Part shown: positions 53,612-63,173 of the stretch, piece after piece
Numbering within the stretch: position 1 is the first letter of the stretch
Layout: each line of letters begins with the position of its first letter
From: Salticus scenicus
Taxonomy: Eukaryota; Arthropoda; Arachnida; Araneae; Salticidae
NCBI GenBank assembly: GCA_963930645.1
Contig: OZ005656.1
Location: 185,669,135-185,733,134 of the forward strand
Direction of reading: 5' to 3'
DNA length: 64,000 nucleotides
The notes under the pieces: generated by a model
The model's input: the letters and a program-made list of their open reading frames with translations, nothing else
Database searches by the model: none
Told to the model about the DNA's origin: nothing
Program-made: the position numbers and the translations under genes

Positions 53612-54300
53612 GCCACACCAGCCTCCGAGTGGCTCTGCGCTCAAAACTGATAGACGGGAAGTGCTGGGTTGGGTTGTGGGGATTAGGGCCGATTGACTGC
53701 TGCAAAGCAGCAAGTTCGGCTCTTTTAAAATTCCTTTGATGTGGATGTGGGAATCAAGTTGACGCGAAGCAGGAGAGAGGTTTCCTCAGCTGACAAACCT
53801 CCTACTGCGATAACTGCATACAGATTTTGGATCTTTTTTGTAAAAGAGCAATAAAAAGTAATGTCCTTCATTGTAAACATGTGCAAAATTTCAAGGGTCA
53901 CTTTCGGACAATGGATAATTTATGAGTTTTGAAGCTTTGCATCGTTGCTAGAGTTTTAAGGCAGTTTAGTGTCCTAAATCCGAGGGGAGTGCTCTCCATA
54001 GGGGGTCTTTCTAAGGGGCCCTAGCCCGTATTTACGCAAGTTTCGGAAGAAATCACGGAAAACTCCGAAGGACTAGACCGCCGAGCGCCACCTGGGATCG
54101 AACCCGGCACCTCATGTCTACCAGCTTTGAACGCTGAACCTCTCGGTCGCTGGTGGGCCCACGGGAAGTGCTGGACTAGATCCCAAGTTGCGCTCGTTGA
54201 CCCAAACGTTCGAAATTTTCTGTGGTTTTCTTCGAAATAAGGCTTCCACGGAAGGTATTCAACCTTAAGCCCTGGTCGCCAGTGTGGACAATTGTCCTTA
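53612..54300 (+). repeat. tRNA-derived SINE (outer, interrupted)
   Basis: The plus-strand head (53612-53667, CACCAGCCTCCGAGTGGCTCTG with A-box-like sequence) continues after the inner insert at 54175 with ACTAGATCCCAAGTTGCGCTC and body TGTGGTTTTCTTCGAAAT, ending near 54300. It is older and more diverged than the SINE inserted into it. Confidence 0.75.
53668..54160 (-). repeat. tRNA-derived SINE inserted in another SINE, itself interrupted
   Basis: The minus-strand copy ends at 54160 with GGGCCCACCAGCGACCGAG (A-box region). It has the B box GGTTCGATCCC and the usual body, and its tail lies at 53668-53702. The 14-bp duplication ACGGGAAGTGCTGG flanks it at 53654-53667 and 54161-54174. Between 53703 and about 53965 lie ~260 bp foreign to the SINE, of unknown origin (starting AAAGCAGCAAGTTCGGCTC). 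Confidence 0.82.
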
Positions 54301-54324
54301 ACAAAAACAACACACTCATTTAAA

Positions 54325-55045
54325 TTTTACAGAACAGACACAGTACAGAGAAAGGCACAGAGAAACAGTACATAAAGCGGCGACCTTTGTGAGCAATAAC
54401 AGCACATATCTGCCGAGGCATTGAATCGAACAGCGATTGGATGACATGTACGGGTAGAGCACTTCATGAAGCTTCAACACGGTGCCACAATTCATCGATC
54501 GAAGTTACTGGTGAGTGGTGGGGGGCCAGTCGCTTTTCAATGATTAAACATTCATTTTCATTGGGCGAGATCAGGAGAACGCGCTGGCCAGAGCAACAGT
54601 CGAACACATTCGGCATCAATGAAGGTCCAGACAATATGGACAACTTGTGGTCGTGCATTGTCCTGCTTAAATGTTGCACTACGGAGGCCTCGAATACAGG
54701 GCAGAGGGGCGGGCCTTAACTCATGAGAAATTTAATGGCCGCTGTTCAGAGTGCCAGGAATACGAACATGAAGTAATCGAGACGTGTATCCAATGGGAAC
54801 CCATAACATCATTGCAAATGATGGACAGTATGATGATGTCGAATCCCAGCTGGCAATGTGCATTATTCATAAGGCCGTTAAATACGGATAAGGCAATCTT
54901 GATGCTGTAAACATGATTGTGATTTGTCTGAAAAGTGACTTCACGCCATTCCTGCGCACAGGTTCATCGTTGATCACACATTAATGGCGCCCATATCAGT
55001 GATGCAGTTTTGAGGGTAATCAGAATTTTGGTAGCCGCATACTGA
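54325..55045 (-). pseudogene. Tc1-like transposase, dead copy, minus-strand arm
   Basis: On the minus strand, from about 55045 downwards, fragments of a Tc1-type transposase can be read (weak around 54700-54990). They become clear with TFKQDNARPQVVH (second aspartate), RLLLWPARSPDL and a C-terminal ELWHRVEAS, ending near 54360. The frame breaks right after SPDL, where a glutamate is needed. It is inverted relative to the copy at 55050-55545. Confidence 0.72.
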
Positions 55046-55049
55046 GTCA

Positions 55050-55545
55050 CCACCTGGATTGATGGTATGTTGTACCATTGGATACACGTCCCGGTTACCT
55101 CTTGTTTTCATTTCCGCCACTCTGAATACCAGCCATTACATTTCTGACGAGTTAAGGCCCATAGCTCTTCCCTATGTTCAAGGCCTCCGAAGCGCAACAT
55201 TTAAGCAGGACAATGCACGACCGCAAGTTGTCCATATTGTCTGGACCTTCATTGATGCCGAATGTGTTCGACTGTTGCTCTGGCCAGCGCGTTCTCCTAA
55301 TCTCACACCAATGAAAATGACTGTTTAATCGTTGAAAAGCGACTGTCCCCCCACCACTCACCAGTAACTTCGACCGAGGAATTGTGGCATCGTGTTAAAA
55401 CTTCATGAAGTGCTCTACCCGTACATGTCATCCAATCGCTGTTCGATTCAATGCCTAGGAAGATATGTGCTGTTATTGCTCACAGAGGTCGCCGCTTTAT
55501 GTACTGTTTTCTCAGTACATATTACTCCAAATTTCCTGAAATTTT
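55050..55545 (+). pseudogene. Tc1-like transposase, dead copy, plus-strand arm
   Basis: The plus frame reads VCCTIGYTSRLPLVFISATL, RPIALPYVQGLRSATFKQDNARPQ (second catalytic aspartate) and WPARSPNLTPMKMTV followed by a stop. In intact Tc1 proteins the last motif is SPDLxPxEN. Here a one-base loss destroys the catalytic glutamate. The downstream C-terminal part (HEVLYPYMSSNRCSIQCL in another frame) is still readable to 55512. The sequence from 55185 on is an inverted match to 54325-54693. Confidence 0.78.
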
Positions 55546-55789
55546 AATGAATTGTTCTTCCTACTATAATGTATGTGTCCAACAAATTTCATTTCGTTAT
55601 TATCATTCCTTCTTGGTGTTGCATTTTCAATGTCGAGCAATGTATTTTAAGTGATTTGTTTCTGCTGATAGTTTTATTTACTGCAAAGAAAATTTTTTAA
55701 TTGTAAAATTGAATGTAATAAAGGGTACAGAGTATATTATTACAGAAATTAACATAAGTTATAGAACTTGCTACTCTTTTTAGATATTA

Positions 55790-56743
55790 TGGATGCAGTA
55801 ATTAAAGCTAAACGTTCTACGATTAGAACGCAGACGACAAAGTTATTTAAAGAAAATTGAAACGAAATTACTTGAAAAGAATTATTCTGAAGATGACTTT
55901 GAAGAATTACTTGCAGAAAAAGAACTAAATAATTTAGATTCTCAGATATTTTCGAATATTACTGACGAAAGAGAAGTTGAATCTGAGGTACTAAAATGTG
56001 ATGAATACAACATGAGTATTGTCATAAATAAGACCAAAGTTAAAAAAGCGCTTTCTAAGTTCGAAAAACCGCTTGTTCCTATTTTAACGCAAAATAATAA
56101 GATAGAAGAGAGTGCAATAGTTCGCCCGTTCGAATCCCCTTACGTAAATCTTCCTCGTCTTACTATAGAAATATACTCCGGCGATCCGTCTGATTGGCAG
56201 AGATTTTATGATCAATTTGATTCAGCAATAAATAAAAATTGCGCAATTTCTAATGTTGATAAATTTAATTACCTTCGCAGTTATTTGACAGGTGTGGCGT
56301 CCGATGCGACAGAAGGTTTTAGCTTAACGAATAATAATTATGAGGCTGCAATTGAAACTTTAAAAGAAAGATTTGGAAAAAAATCGGTAGTTATTAATTC
56401 TCATTTAAATAAGCTTCTGAATTTAACTCCTGTTAAAAAATCATATGATATAATTGCTCTTAGGAAATTGTTAGACACTTGCCAGACTGAGATTAGAAAT
56501 TTAGATGCGTTAGAAATAAAATCTGATAATTATGGTTCACTACTCTATCTAATATGGATTAAATTATTACCTCAGGATATTGTTTTGGAAATTGCAAAAC
56601 AATGCGATTTGGATGAAAACTGGGATGTTTCAAGGGTTCTTGATATTTTGAAAACTGAAATAACATACAGGGAAAAAGCTCAGTTTTTGACAAAAGATAG
56701 TCGCGAAAGAGAATTTAGTTCTCAATCACATTCTTCCTTCTAA
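55790..56743 (+). pseudogene. Pao gag
   Basis: Starts at ATG 55790 (MDAVIKAKRSTIRTQTTK), loses frame near 55855, and is open again from 56012 to 56743. The main part has LPRLTIEIYSGDPSDWQRFY, FNYLRSYLTGVASDATEGF and ALRKLLDTC, the signature of the DUF1759/Pao capsid. It ends at a stop just before the knuckle region, which lies in another frame. Confidence 0.82.
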
Positions 56744-56835
56744 AGTGCGAAAAACGAAAAGGTTCTAAATAATAAGAATATTTCTAAATATCCAACTGCT
56801 TCTAATTTGTTAAATGATACACATAAAAATTCTAA

Positions 56836-57282
56836 TTGTGTTTCGCTTGTAATGGGGAAAAACATGTTTTAACTGAATGTAAGGTTTTTTTTCTAGTTAT
56901 CCATTACAGAGGAAGAAAGATTTTTTTAATGAAACATGGATTATGTTTTATATGCTTAAAACGGCGGCATACTGCGAAATTTTGTAGAAGTCAGGTAAAA
57001 TGCGAAGTGTGTAATAGAAGACATTTAAAAATTATGTGTTCGGAATCTAAAACAGATAACCAAGTTGAGGATAAGAAACCCGTTTCTAAAGAAAGCGAGG
57101 TTATTAATAATAAAGTACTGGGGAATAGAACACATATGAAAGATGTTTTGTTGCAAACTGTGACTGTTAAATTAAGGAATGGCAAGAAAGAAATACCTTG
57201 TAGGGTAATTTTTGATACAGGATCAATGCGTAGTTACGCAACTAAAGAAATTATTTCTAAAATGGGTTACGATGTATATTAG
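56836..57282 (+). pseudogene. Pao zinc knuckles and aspartic protease start
   Basis: CFACNGEKHVLTEC, GLCFICLKRRHTAKFC and CEVCNRRHLKIMC are three Pao-type zinc-binding stretches. They are followed by VIFDTGSMRSYATKEI, where DTGS (57214-57225) is the aspartic protease active site (DUF1758). The frame closes at 57282 and the protease continues in other frames to about 57715 (TDILIGADVYGKLLTG readable). Confidence 0.82.
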
Positions 57283-57719
57283 GACACGAGAAAATGACAC
57301 ACAGCCTTTTCGGAGGCGTTGAAGAAACCAGAACACATAATAGTTACAGAATACATATAAGTTCTCTCTCTGAAGATTATATGTGTAATTTTGAGGTCTA
57401 TGACTAGAAAGTAATCTGTTCTAATATTCCTAAAATTAGAAATGGCCCATGGGTAAGAGAAGCTGAACAGTATGGGATAATATTTTCAGATGTTGAATGT
57501 TTTAATAAAACTCTTGACAGAAATAACAATACTGATATACTTATTGGTGCAGATGTTTATGGAAAACTTTTGACGGGTAATCATATAATGTTATCTAGTG
57601 GGTTACCTGCTGTAGAAACTTTACTGGGATGGACCCTAATGAGTAAAATTACTGAAACTAATTGTAATAGCGATAGCTCTATGCTTGTAGTCTCTTTATT
57701 TACTAGAATCTAAAAAGGA

Positions 57720-58863
57720 CAAAATCAGTGACTTATGGGAGTTAGATCTTTTGGGCATAAGGTATCCCGTAGAAAGTAAAAAAAGAGATGATCTGAATAA
57801 AGAAACTTTAGACTTATTGAATTCAACAGTTAAACGGGATTCGAACGGGAGGTACGTTGTTTCTCTTCCATGGCTTAAAGATCATCCTCCAATACCCTCA
57901 AATCGCAAAATAGCAGAAAAAAGATTATTATCAACGTTGAGATCATTGAAAACTTCTGGAAATTTAGAGAAATACCAAAATGTATTTAATGACTGGCTAC
58001 ATGAAGGTATAATCAAGAAAATATCTGATTTAGGCGATAGTGGCCATTTTTTACCTCACAGAGCTGTAATAAGGCAACATGAAACTACACCTGTGCGTCC
58101 TGTCTTCGACGCTTCAGCTAAAGAGAAATTTTCCTATTCGTTAAATGACTGTCTCGCAAAAGGTCCAAATTCAATCGAATTAATACCTGCAATTTTACAT
58201 AGATTTAGAAAAGGAAGAGTAGGAATAAGTGCCGACATCAAAAAAGCATTTTGCCAGATTGGTTTGAACAAGAATGATCAGAACTTTGTCAAATTTTTGT
58301 GGTTCGAAGATGGTGATTCTAATAAGTTACAAGTATACCAACACTGTCGCGTCGTTTTTGAACTAAATGCTTCTCCATTCTTATTAGTTGCTACTTTAAA
58401 TCATTTATTTGACAAAATCGAAGAACCTTACAAAGAGATAGCTAACATACTGAAAATGTCATTTTATGTAGATAACTGTATTTCCAGTGTAGACAGTACG
58501 GAAGAATTGCGAGAATTCATAAAAACATCAAGACAAATTTTGGCATCAGCTCAGTTTGATCTTCGAGGTTGGCAGTATACACAAATTGATGAAGACTTAC
58601 TAGACGAAGATTTCCTTAATGACATGGAGATAGAATCTGAAGAAAATTCTGATATAGCAATTTTGGGGCTGATCTGGAATAAAAAAGATGACACAATAAG
58701 ATTGATGAATTCATCTAATGATAAAGAAGAACCTAAATCAATTACAAAGAGATCAGTTCTTTCTGTGGTTAATACAATATTTGATCCCATCGGTTATACA
58801 AGTCCAGCCACTTTGATGCCAAAATTGATTCTGCAAAAATGTTGGAAAGAAAAGTTCAATTGA
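57720..58863 (+). pseudogene. Pao reverse transcriptase
   Basis: An open stretch of about 370 codons with LPWLKDHPPIPSNRKIAEKR, HRAVIRQHETTPVRPVFDAS, SLNDCLAKGPN, ISADIKKAFCQIGL (first aspartate) and FYVDNCISS at 58465, where most reverse transcriptases have YxDD. Then come ILGLIWNKKDD and FDPIGYTSPATL, the hallmark of the Pao peptidase A17/RT region. The frame ends with TGA at 58861. I recall YVDN in other arthropod Pao proteins, so the N may be normal for this lineage. Confidence 0.85.
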
Positions 58864-59292
58864 AATTCTCCATTGACAGAAGAAATGACAAAATCCTTTA
58901 GAAAATGGAAAGAACAACTGGAATGGCTAAGAAATATAAAGATTCCATGCAGAATTTCAAAATTCGACTTAAGTGACATTCTTCCTGATGATGAAGTTAT
59001 ATACTCAGAAAAAAGAAAAACAGTTGCGACAGATCTTGATGTTTCCTCTCAAGAATATGATCTTCACGAAAATTGTTCTTCATACCAAAAGATGCTAAAC
59101 GTTACAGCTTGGATTCTCAGATTTTGTGAAAATGCAAATAAGTCGAAAGAAAACCGCTTATTATCTCACTTAACGGTCGAAGAACTTAATAATGTGGAAT
59201 ATGCAGTGCTAAAATATGCACAAGAAATTTTTTTTTCTAATCAGTCTAAGAACAAATTGAACTTTCCGATATTTATTGACAAGAAAGAATAA
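58864..59292 (+). pseudogene. Pao RNase H-to-integrase linker region
   Basis: After the stop the frame continues with WKEQLEWLRNIKIPCRISKF, KMLNVTAWILRFCENANKSK and LTVEELNNVEYAVLKYAQEIFF, all typical of the Pao segment between RNase H and integrase. The usual RNase H core is shorter than expected, suggesting an internal deletion. The frame ends with TAA at 59290. Confidence 0.72.
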
Positions 59293-60683
59293 ATTAGAGT
59301 CCGTACCAGAATTTCAATGAGAGAAGACTCACGTAATTTCAGATATCCAATTGTCTTACCAGCAGATTACAATATAACATCCAGAATAATTGAAGAAAAG
59401 CACAAAGAAAGGGATCATGAAGGCGTTCAGATTCTCATGTCAAGTTTAAGAGAAGAATTCTGGATAATTAGATGCAGATGAACAATTAGGAAAATTCTAC
59501 AAAGATGCATTCAGTGCAAAAGATTCTCCTCAAAACCAGCAGAAGTTCTGAATGCTCCACTTCCAAAAGATAGAGTAAGAGATATGGTATTTGAAATTGT
59601 TGGAATCGATCTATTCGGTCCTTTGTTTTTAAAAGATGGACAGAAATGTTGGATAGTTTTGTATACTTGTGCCATTTACAGATGTGTACATTTAGAATTA
59701 GCAACATCCCTATCAACTGCAAACTTCCTTCAAACGTTAAGACGCTTTATAGCGAGAAGAGGCCGACCACACACTGTATACAGTGACAATGGAACAAATC
59801 TAGTTACAGCTAATAAAGAATTAAGATCTATAGATTGGAAACAAAAAGAAGATTACGCAACTGTAAGAAAAATTACTTGGAAGTTCAACCCGCCATCAGC
59901 TCCGTGTTGGGGAGACATTTGGGAACGTATGATAAGACTATTAAAAGCTATTTGAAAGAGAATTCTTGGAAAAGCACATCTTGACCACGAAGAGCTATTT
60001 ACTTTGATTTGTGATACAGAAATTATGGTAAACGCACGACCTCTCTCATAAATGCAAAAGATCCAGATGATTTAACACCTTTCACTCTCGAAATGTTCTT
60101 AAAGGACATACGTGAAATGGTAGTCCCAGATTTAGACTTGATTGATAAAACGAAGTTGAAGAAGAAATATGCCTAATGCAAAAGTTAAAGAGAAGATCTT
60201 CGACAAAGATTCCGTAATGAATATTTGGGAACACTTCGAGAATTTGCTTCGGTAAAAATAGTATCTACCACATTTAAAGAAGGTGATTTAGTGCTAATTC
60301 GAGATGATAATCTAAAACGTCTTCAGTGGCCTATGGCTAAAGTGTTGAAATTGTATAAAGGCAGAGATGGACAGTTTCGTGTAGCAAGATTGAAAACTAA
60401 AAATGGTGAACTCTTACGTCCATGTCAATGCTTGTGCCCCTTGGAACTTTGTGATGAAAGCTGCCCTGAACATCAACCACAAACCAGATATGATCGCTTA
60501 GTGCAACCAGCCTTTGTGAGGACAATATCGATCCAGGTTGAGCACGTCGTATGTCCTTCCCTGCTCAAGGTGGGGAGGATGTTACGTAACCGAACTTTCT
60601 CAATTCATAAACTTTATGAACTGAAAGACTTTTTTGAACTCTTATTTTTATTGCTGTTTATTTCTTTTTTTTTTTTTTATTGA
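59293..60683 (+). pseudogene. Pao integrase and C-terminal tail
   Basis: The H2C2 zinc region is readable around 59390-59525 (HKERDHEGVQ, then CIQCKRF). The catalytic core keeps D in IVGIDLFGPL, D in VYSDNGTNLV and E in GDIWERMIRLLK, so the DDE residues survive. TGA stops occur at about 59479 and 59953. From 60225 to 60683 a frame with FKEGDLVLIRDDNLKRLQWP is the usual Pao C-terminal SH3-like tail; its last part runs into the LTR. Confidence 0.82.
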
Positions 60684-60890
60684 CAACAGCCACGTTTTTG
60701 TTTTACTTTGGATGTAGATTCAGATTTGTGTTCGAAAAGATAGAACGCTGAAATGGCGTATGACAGAATTGTAATATATTTTATAGTCAACTAAATTGTA
60801 AATATGTATATATAAATTTATTAAATTATCGTGTTCTTTCAAGAGTCGTGAAGTAATTTTGAAAGTTATCATAATTCAGCAAGAAATTAA
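60574..60890 (+). repeat. Candidate Pao 3' LTR
   Basis: Begins TGTTACGTAACCGAAC right after the purine-rich AAGGTGGGGAGGA, the usual arrangement of polypurine tract and LTR start. The right border is uncertain because the 5' LTR is missing. Confidence 0.45.
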
Positions 60891-60916
60891 AGTAAGAAAA
60901 AATGAAGACATCTGAC

Positions 60917-61394
60917 CAGGGTTTAACCTGGCAAAAAAATTACTTTAGCATCTTAGCGAAAATAGGCAAGCACTATTTTAGCTTTTTCAAAAGTTAATTC
61001 TTTGGATACCATTGATTTCTTTTACTTAGCTTTGTTATCCTCAGTTTTATTTTCTATTCTTTTGTTCATTGATGATTTTAACCAAGCATCCATATTTGTG
61101 ACTTTAAAAATATGAATCAGGGAAACTATGTTTTCATTTTAACAATAGAAAAAGAGGTTCTCATATCATATGTGTAAAATCAAAAAGCAATTGAAAAATT
61201 AAGTAAAGTGTAGTGGTAGATAATCGTGAAATACTAGTGCTAAGAATGATTCTATGAATCAAATTCTGAATTCTGACATACTTTTAAATATTTTTGCATT
61301 TAAATTCAATCACTAAAAATTAAAAGTAAATCCAAATTACTACATAAATAATCATTCCCAAAAATTTCAGTCCTTTCGTAGTTTTTACCTGCAA

Positions 61395-61428
<34 letters not shown>

Positions 61429-61560
61429 GGAGTTATTATAGAGATATTTTATACAGTTATCCAGTTTTAGCTTTTTAGCGAAATTCTGACCAACATGTTT
61501 TAGCAAAATATGATACCTTTTAGCAAAATGCTAAAAAAACTAATGGCAGTTTAAACCCTG
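60917..61560 (-). mobile_element. hAT-type MITE, copy B, complete
   Basis: A 644-bp element with inverted ends CAGGGTTTAACCTGGCA and, read inward from the right, CAGGGTTTAAACTGCCA. A perfect 8-bp duplication CATCTGAC lies at 60909-60916 and 61561-61568. It is the uninterrupted, inverted counterpart of 8911-11771 and matches that copy's two halves along their length. A run at 61400-61426. Non-coding. Confidence 0.93.
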
Positions 61561-61621
61561 CATCTGACCCAAAAAGAAGCATTAAGTAAGAAGTTATTTT
61601 ATGTATTCTATTCTTATATTT

Positions 61622-61835
61622 GATGCTACAGTGTGGATTGACTCCGATAGGTTTGAATGCCTAGGGGAAAAACTCCGTTGAATTCTTTCTAAGAGTTCCT
61701 CTCGCATATTTACGCGAGTTTCGGAGAAAACCACGGAAAAGTCTGAATCGCTAGACCGACAAGTGTCCCCTGAGATCGAGCCCGACACCTTCCTTCTTCC
61801 AGCTTTGAGAAGAGAACCTCTCGACCACTTGCAGC
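61622..61835 (-). repeat. tRNA-derived SINE, diverged copy
   Basis: The minus strand shows a degraded head (GGTCGAGAGGTTCTCTTCTC), a B-box-like GGGCTCGATCTC, then TTTTCCGTGGTTTTCTCCGA and GAAACTCGCGTAAATATGCG. Same family as 46918-47138. Confidence 0.75.
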
Positions 61836-61840
61836 GCCTA

Positions 61841-62385
61841 TGTAATGGAAGGGTATATGTGTAGCACCAGAAATAATTACTCTATATTATATCTGGAAAA
61901 AAATATTTGTAACTTTTTAAATACAAAGAGCCTCAAAAAAAAAAAAAAAAAAAAAAAAGCCGCCCTTGGATATTTTCCTTTTTCTCTTTTTATAACCTCC
62001 AATTTTATCGTTTTAAAAGCAAATTTTTGAACAGATTTTGTTTGGTCGTCCTCCACGTACACTTTATGATTGAGCCCAGTCTTAAAAACAAATTACAATT
62101 TTCAGGAAAATTGTAACGTTAGAATGTATTTCAAAAAGTGCAAGGATAAGGCAATTAACGATGCCATAAAAAGTATTAATTTTAGAATGAAAATCAAAAA
62201 AATATTTTAATACGCAAGATGACAAAACAATTAAATGTTGACGAAATGGTGGTGAGAAGGTTTTTAGCAAGATGTAAAATTGTTTTAGCTGTTTAAAGTG
62301 GAAATTTGGCTTTAGGCAGCCACGTTGCTCATCCAAGCAAGATAACCGCACTTTTTATATCATATTCAGAACTTAGAAAAGAGTA
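61841..62385. other. AT-rich spacer, no gene seen
   Basis: A run at 61936-61957. No supported frame. Confidence 0.5.
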
Positions 62386-62389
62386 AAAA

Positions 62390-62910
62390 ATGTGCTTAGC
62401 AAAATAATTTCTTCAAAAACAGTGCAGCAACAATTAAACAAAGCAGGTTAAAAACCAGAAGATCTGCAAAAGAATATATTATTAAGGAAAATAATAATAA
62501 TAATAATAATAATAAAACAAGACTTCAGCTGACCAAAAATTTATAAAAAAAATTATAACCGTTATTTATTGGGCTGATCTGGTTTTCTCTCATGAGCCAA
62601 GTTTAATTTATTTCCAGCTGATGAAAAATTCTAATAGGACGGCAAAAATGTGACCGATTTAATGAGAATTGCTCTCTTAAAACAGTGACATTATGGCATG
62701 GTGATGAATAATTTTTCAAGGAGTCGGGCAAATTTCCATGCTGAAGGGATCAATTAACTCGAATAAAACACGGCCATTACGAAAGTGGTGCCTGTCCGAC
62801 TATTTTGAAGGTATCTCAGACTTTTCCACAAACAGCATTTCAAGATGATAATGCACCTTGCTACAGGACGTCTGTGGTACGTTTATTTGATTCAAATTGT
62901 TAAAATTACC
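62390..62910 (+). pseudogene. Tc1-like transposase, heavily decayed
   Basis: Plus-strand remnants in changing frames: SSKTVQQQLNKAG near 62415 (the end of the N-terminal DNA-binding region), a weak VFSHESS near 62590 (first catalytic motif, usually FSDES), and FQDDNAPCYRTSVVRLF at about 62840-62895 (second aspartate). A TAA microsatellite (62487-62513) interrupts it. The third catalytic region is not readable. Confidence 0.6.
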
Positions 62911-63171
62911 TATCCATTCCCACGAGCACTTATAATTCTATAAGTAATCATACTTTTTTTTCTCTTTAAGTTAAATCCCACAAAGAATATCGTAGAATTT
63001 CTTCTTCACTAGACATTCAAACAGTTCTAATCTCAATCCGTTCAAAAATATTTAAATTTAGTCTATAAAAAGGCGGGAGGAGACGGGAAGGATTCGAAAT
63101 TTACATCCTAAAATTCTGCAAGAACTAGAAAAAATTATTTGTATATTTGGCACAGTAAAATTTCTGATATT
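62911..63171. other. Spacer, nothing recognised
   Basis: Sequence between the dead Tc1 copy and the terminal repeat of the Tc3-like element. No gene seen. Confidence 0.5.
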
Positions 63172-63173
63172 TA

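Larger units (their letters stand above)
55790..60683 (+). mobile_element. Pao (BEL/Pao) retrotransposon, decayed, internal region
   Basis: All parts of a Pao polyprotein are present in order on the plus strand: gag (DUF1759-like), CCHC knuckles, protease, reverse transcriptase, RNase H region, H2C2/DDE integrase and a C-terminal tail. Several frame changes and stops mean it cannot make a full polyprotein. A 3' LTR candidate starts at 60574 after a purine-rich GGTGGGGAGGA. No matching 5' LTR was found upstream of 55790, where a Tc1 pair lies nearby, so the 5' end is probably lost. Confidence 0.88.
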
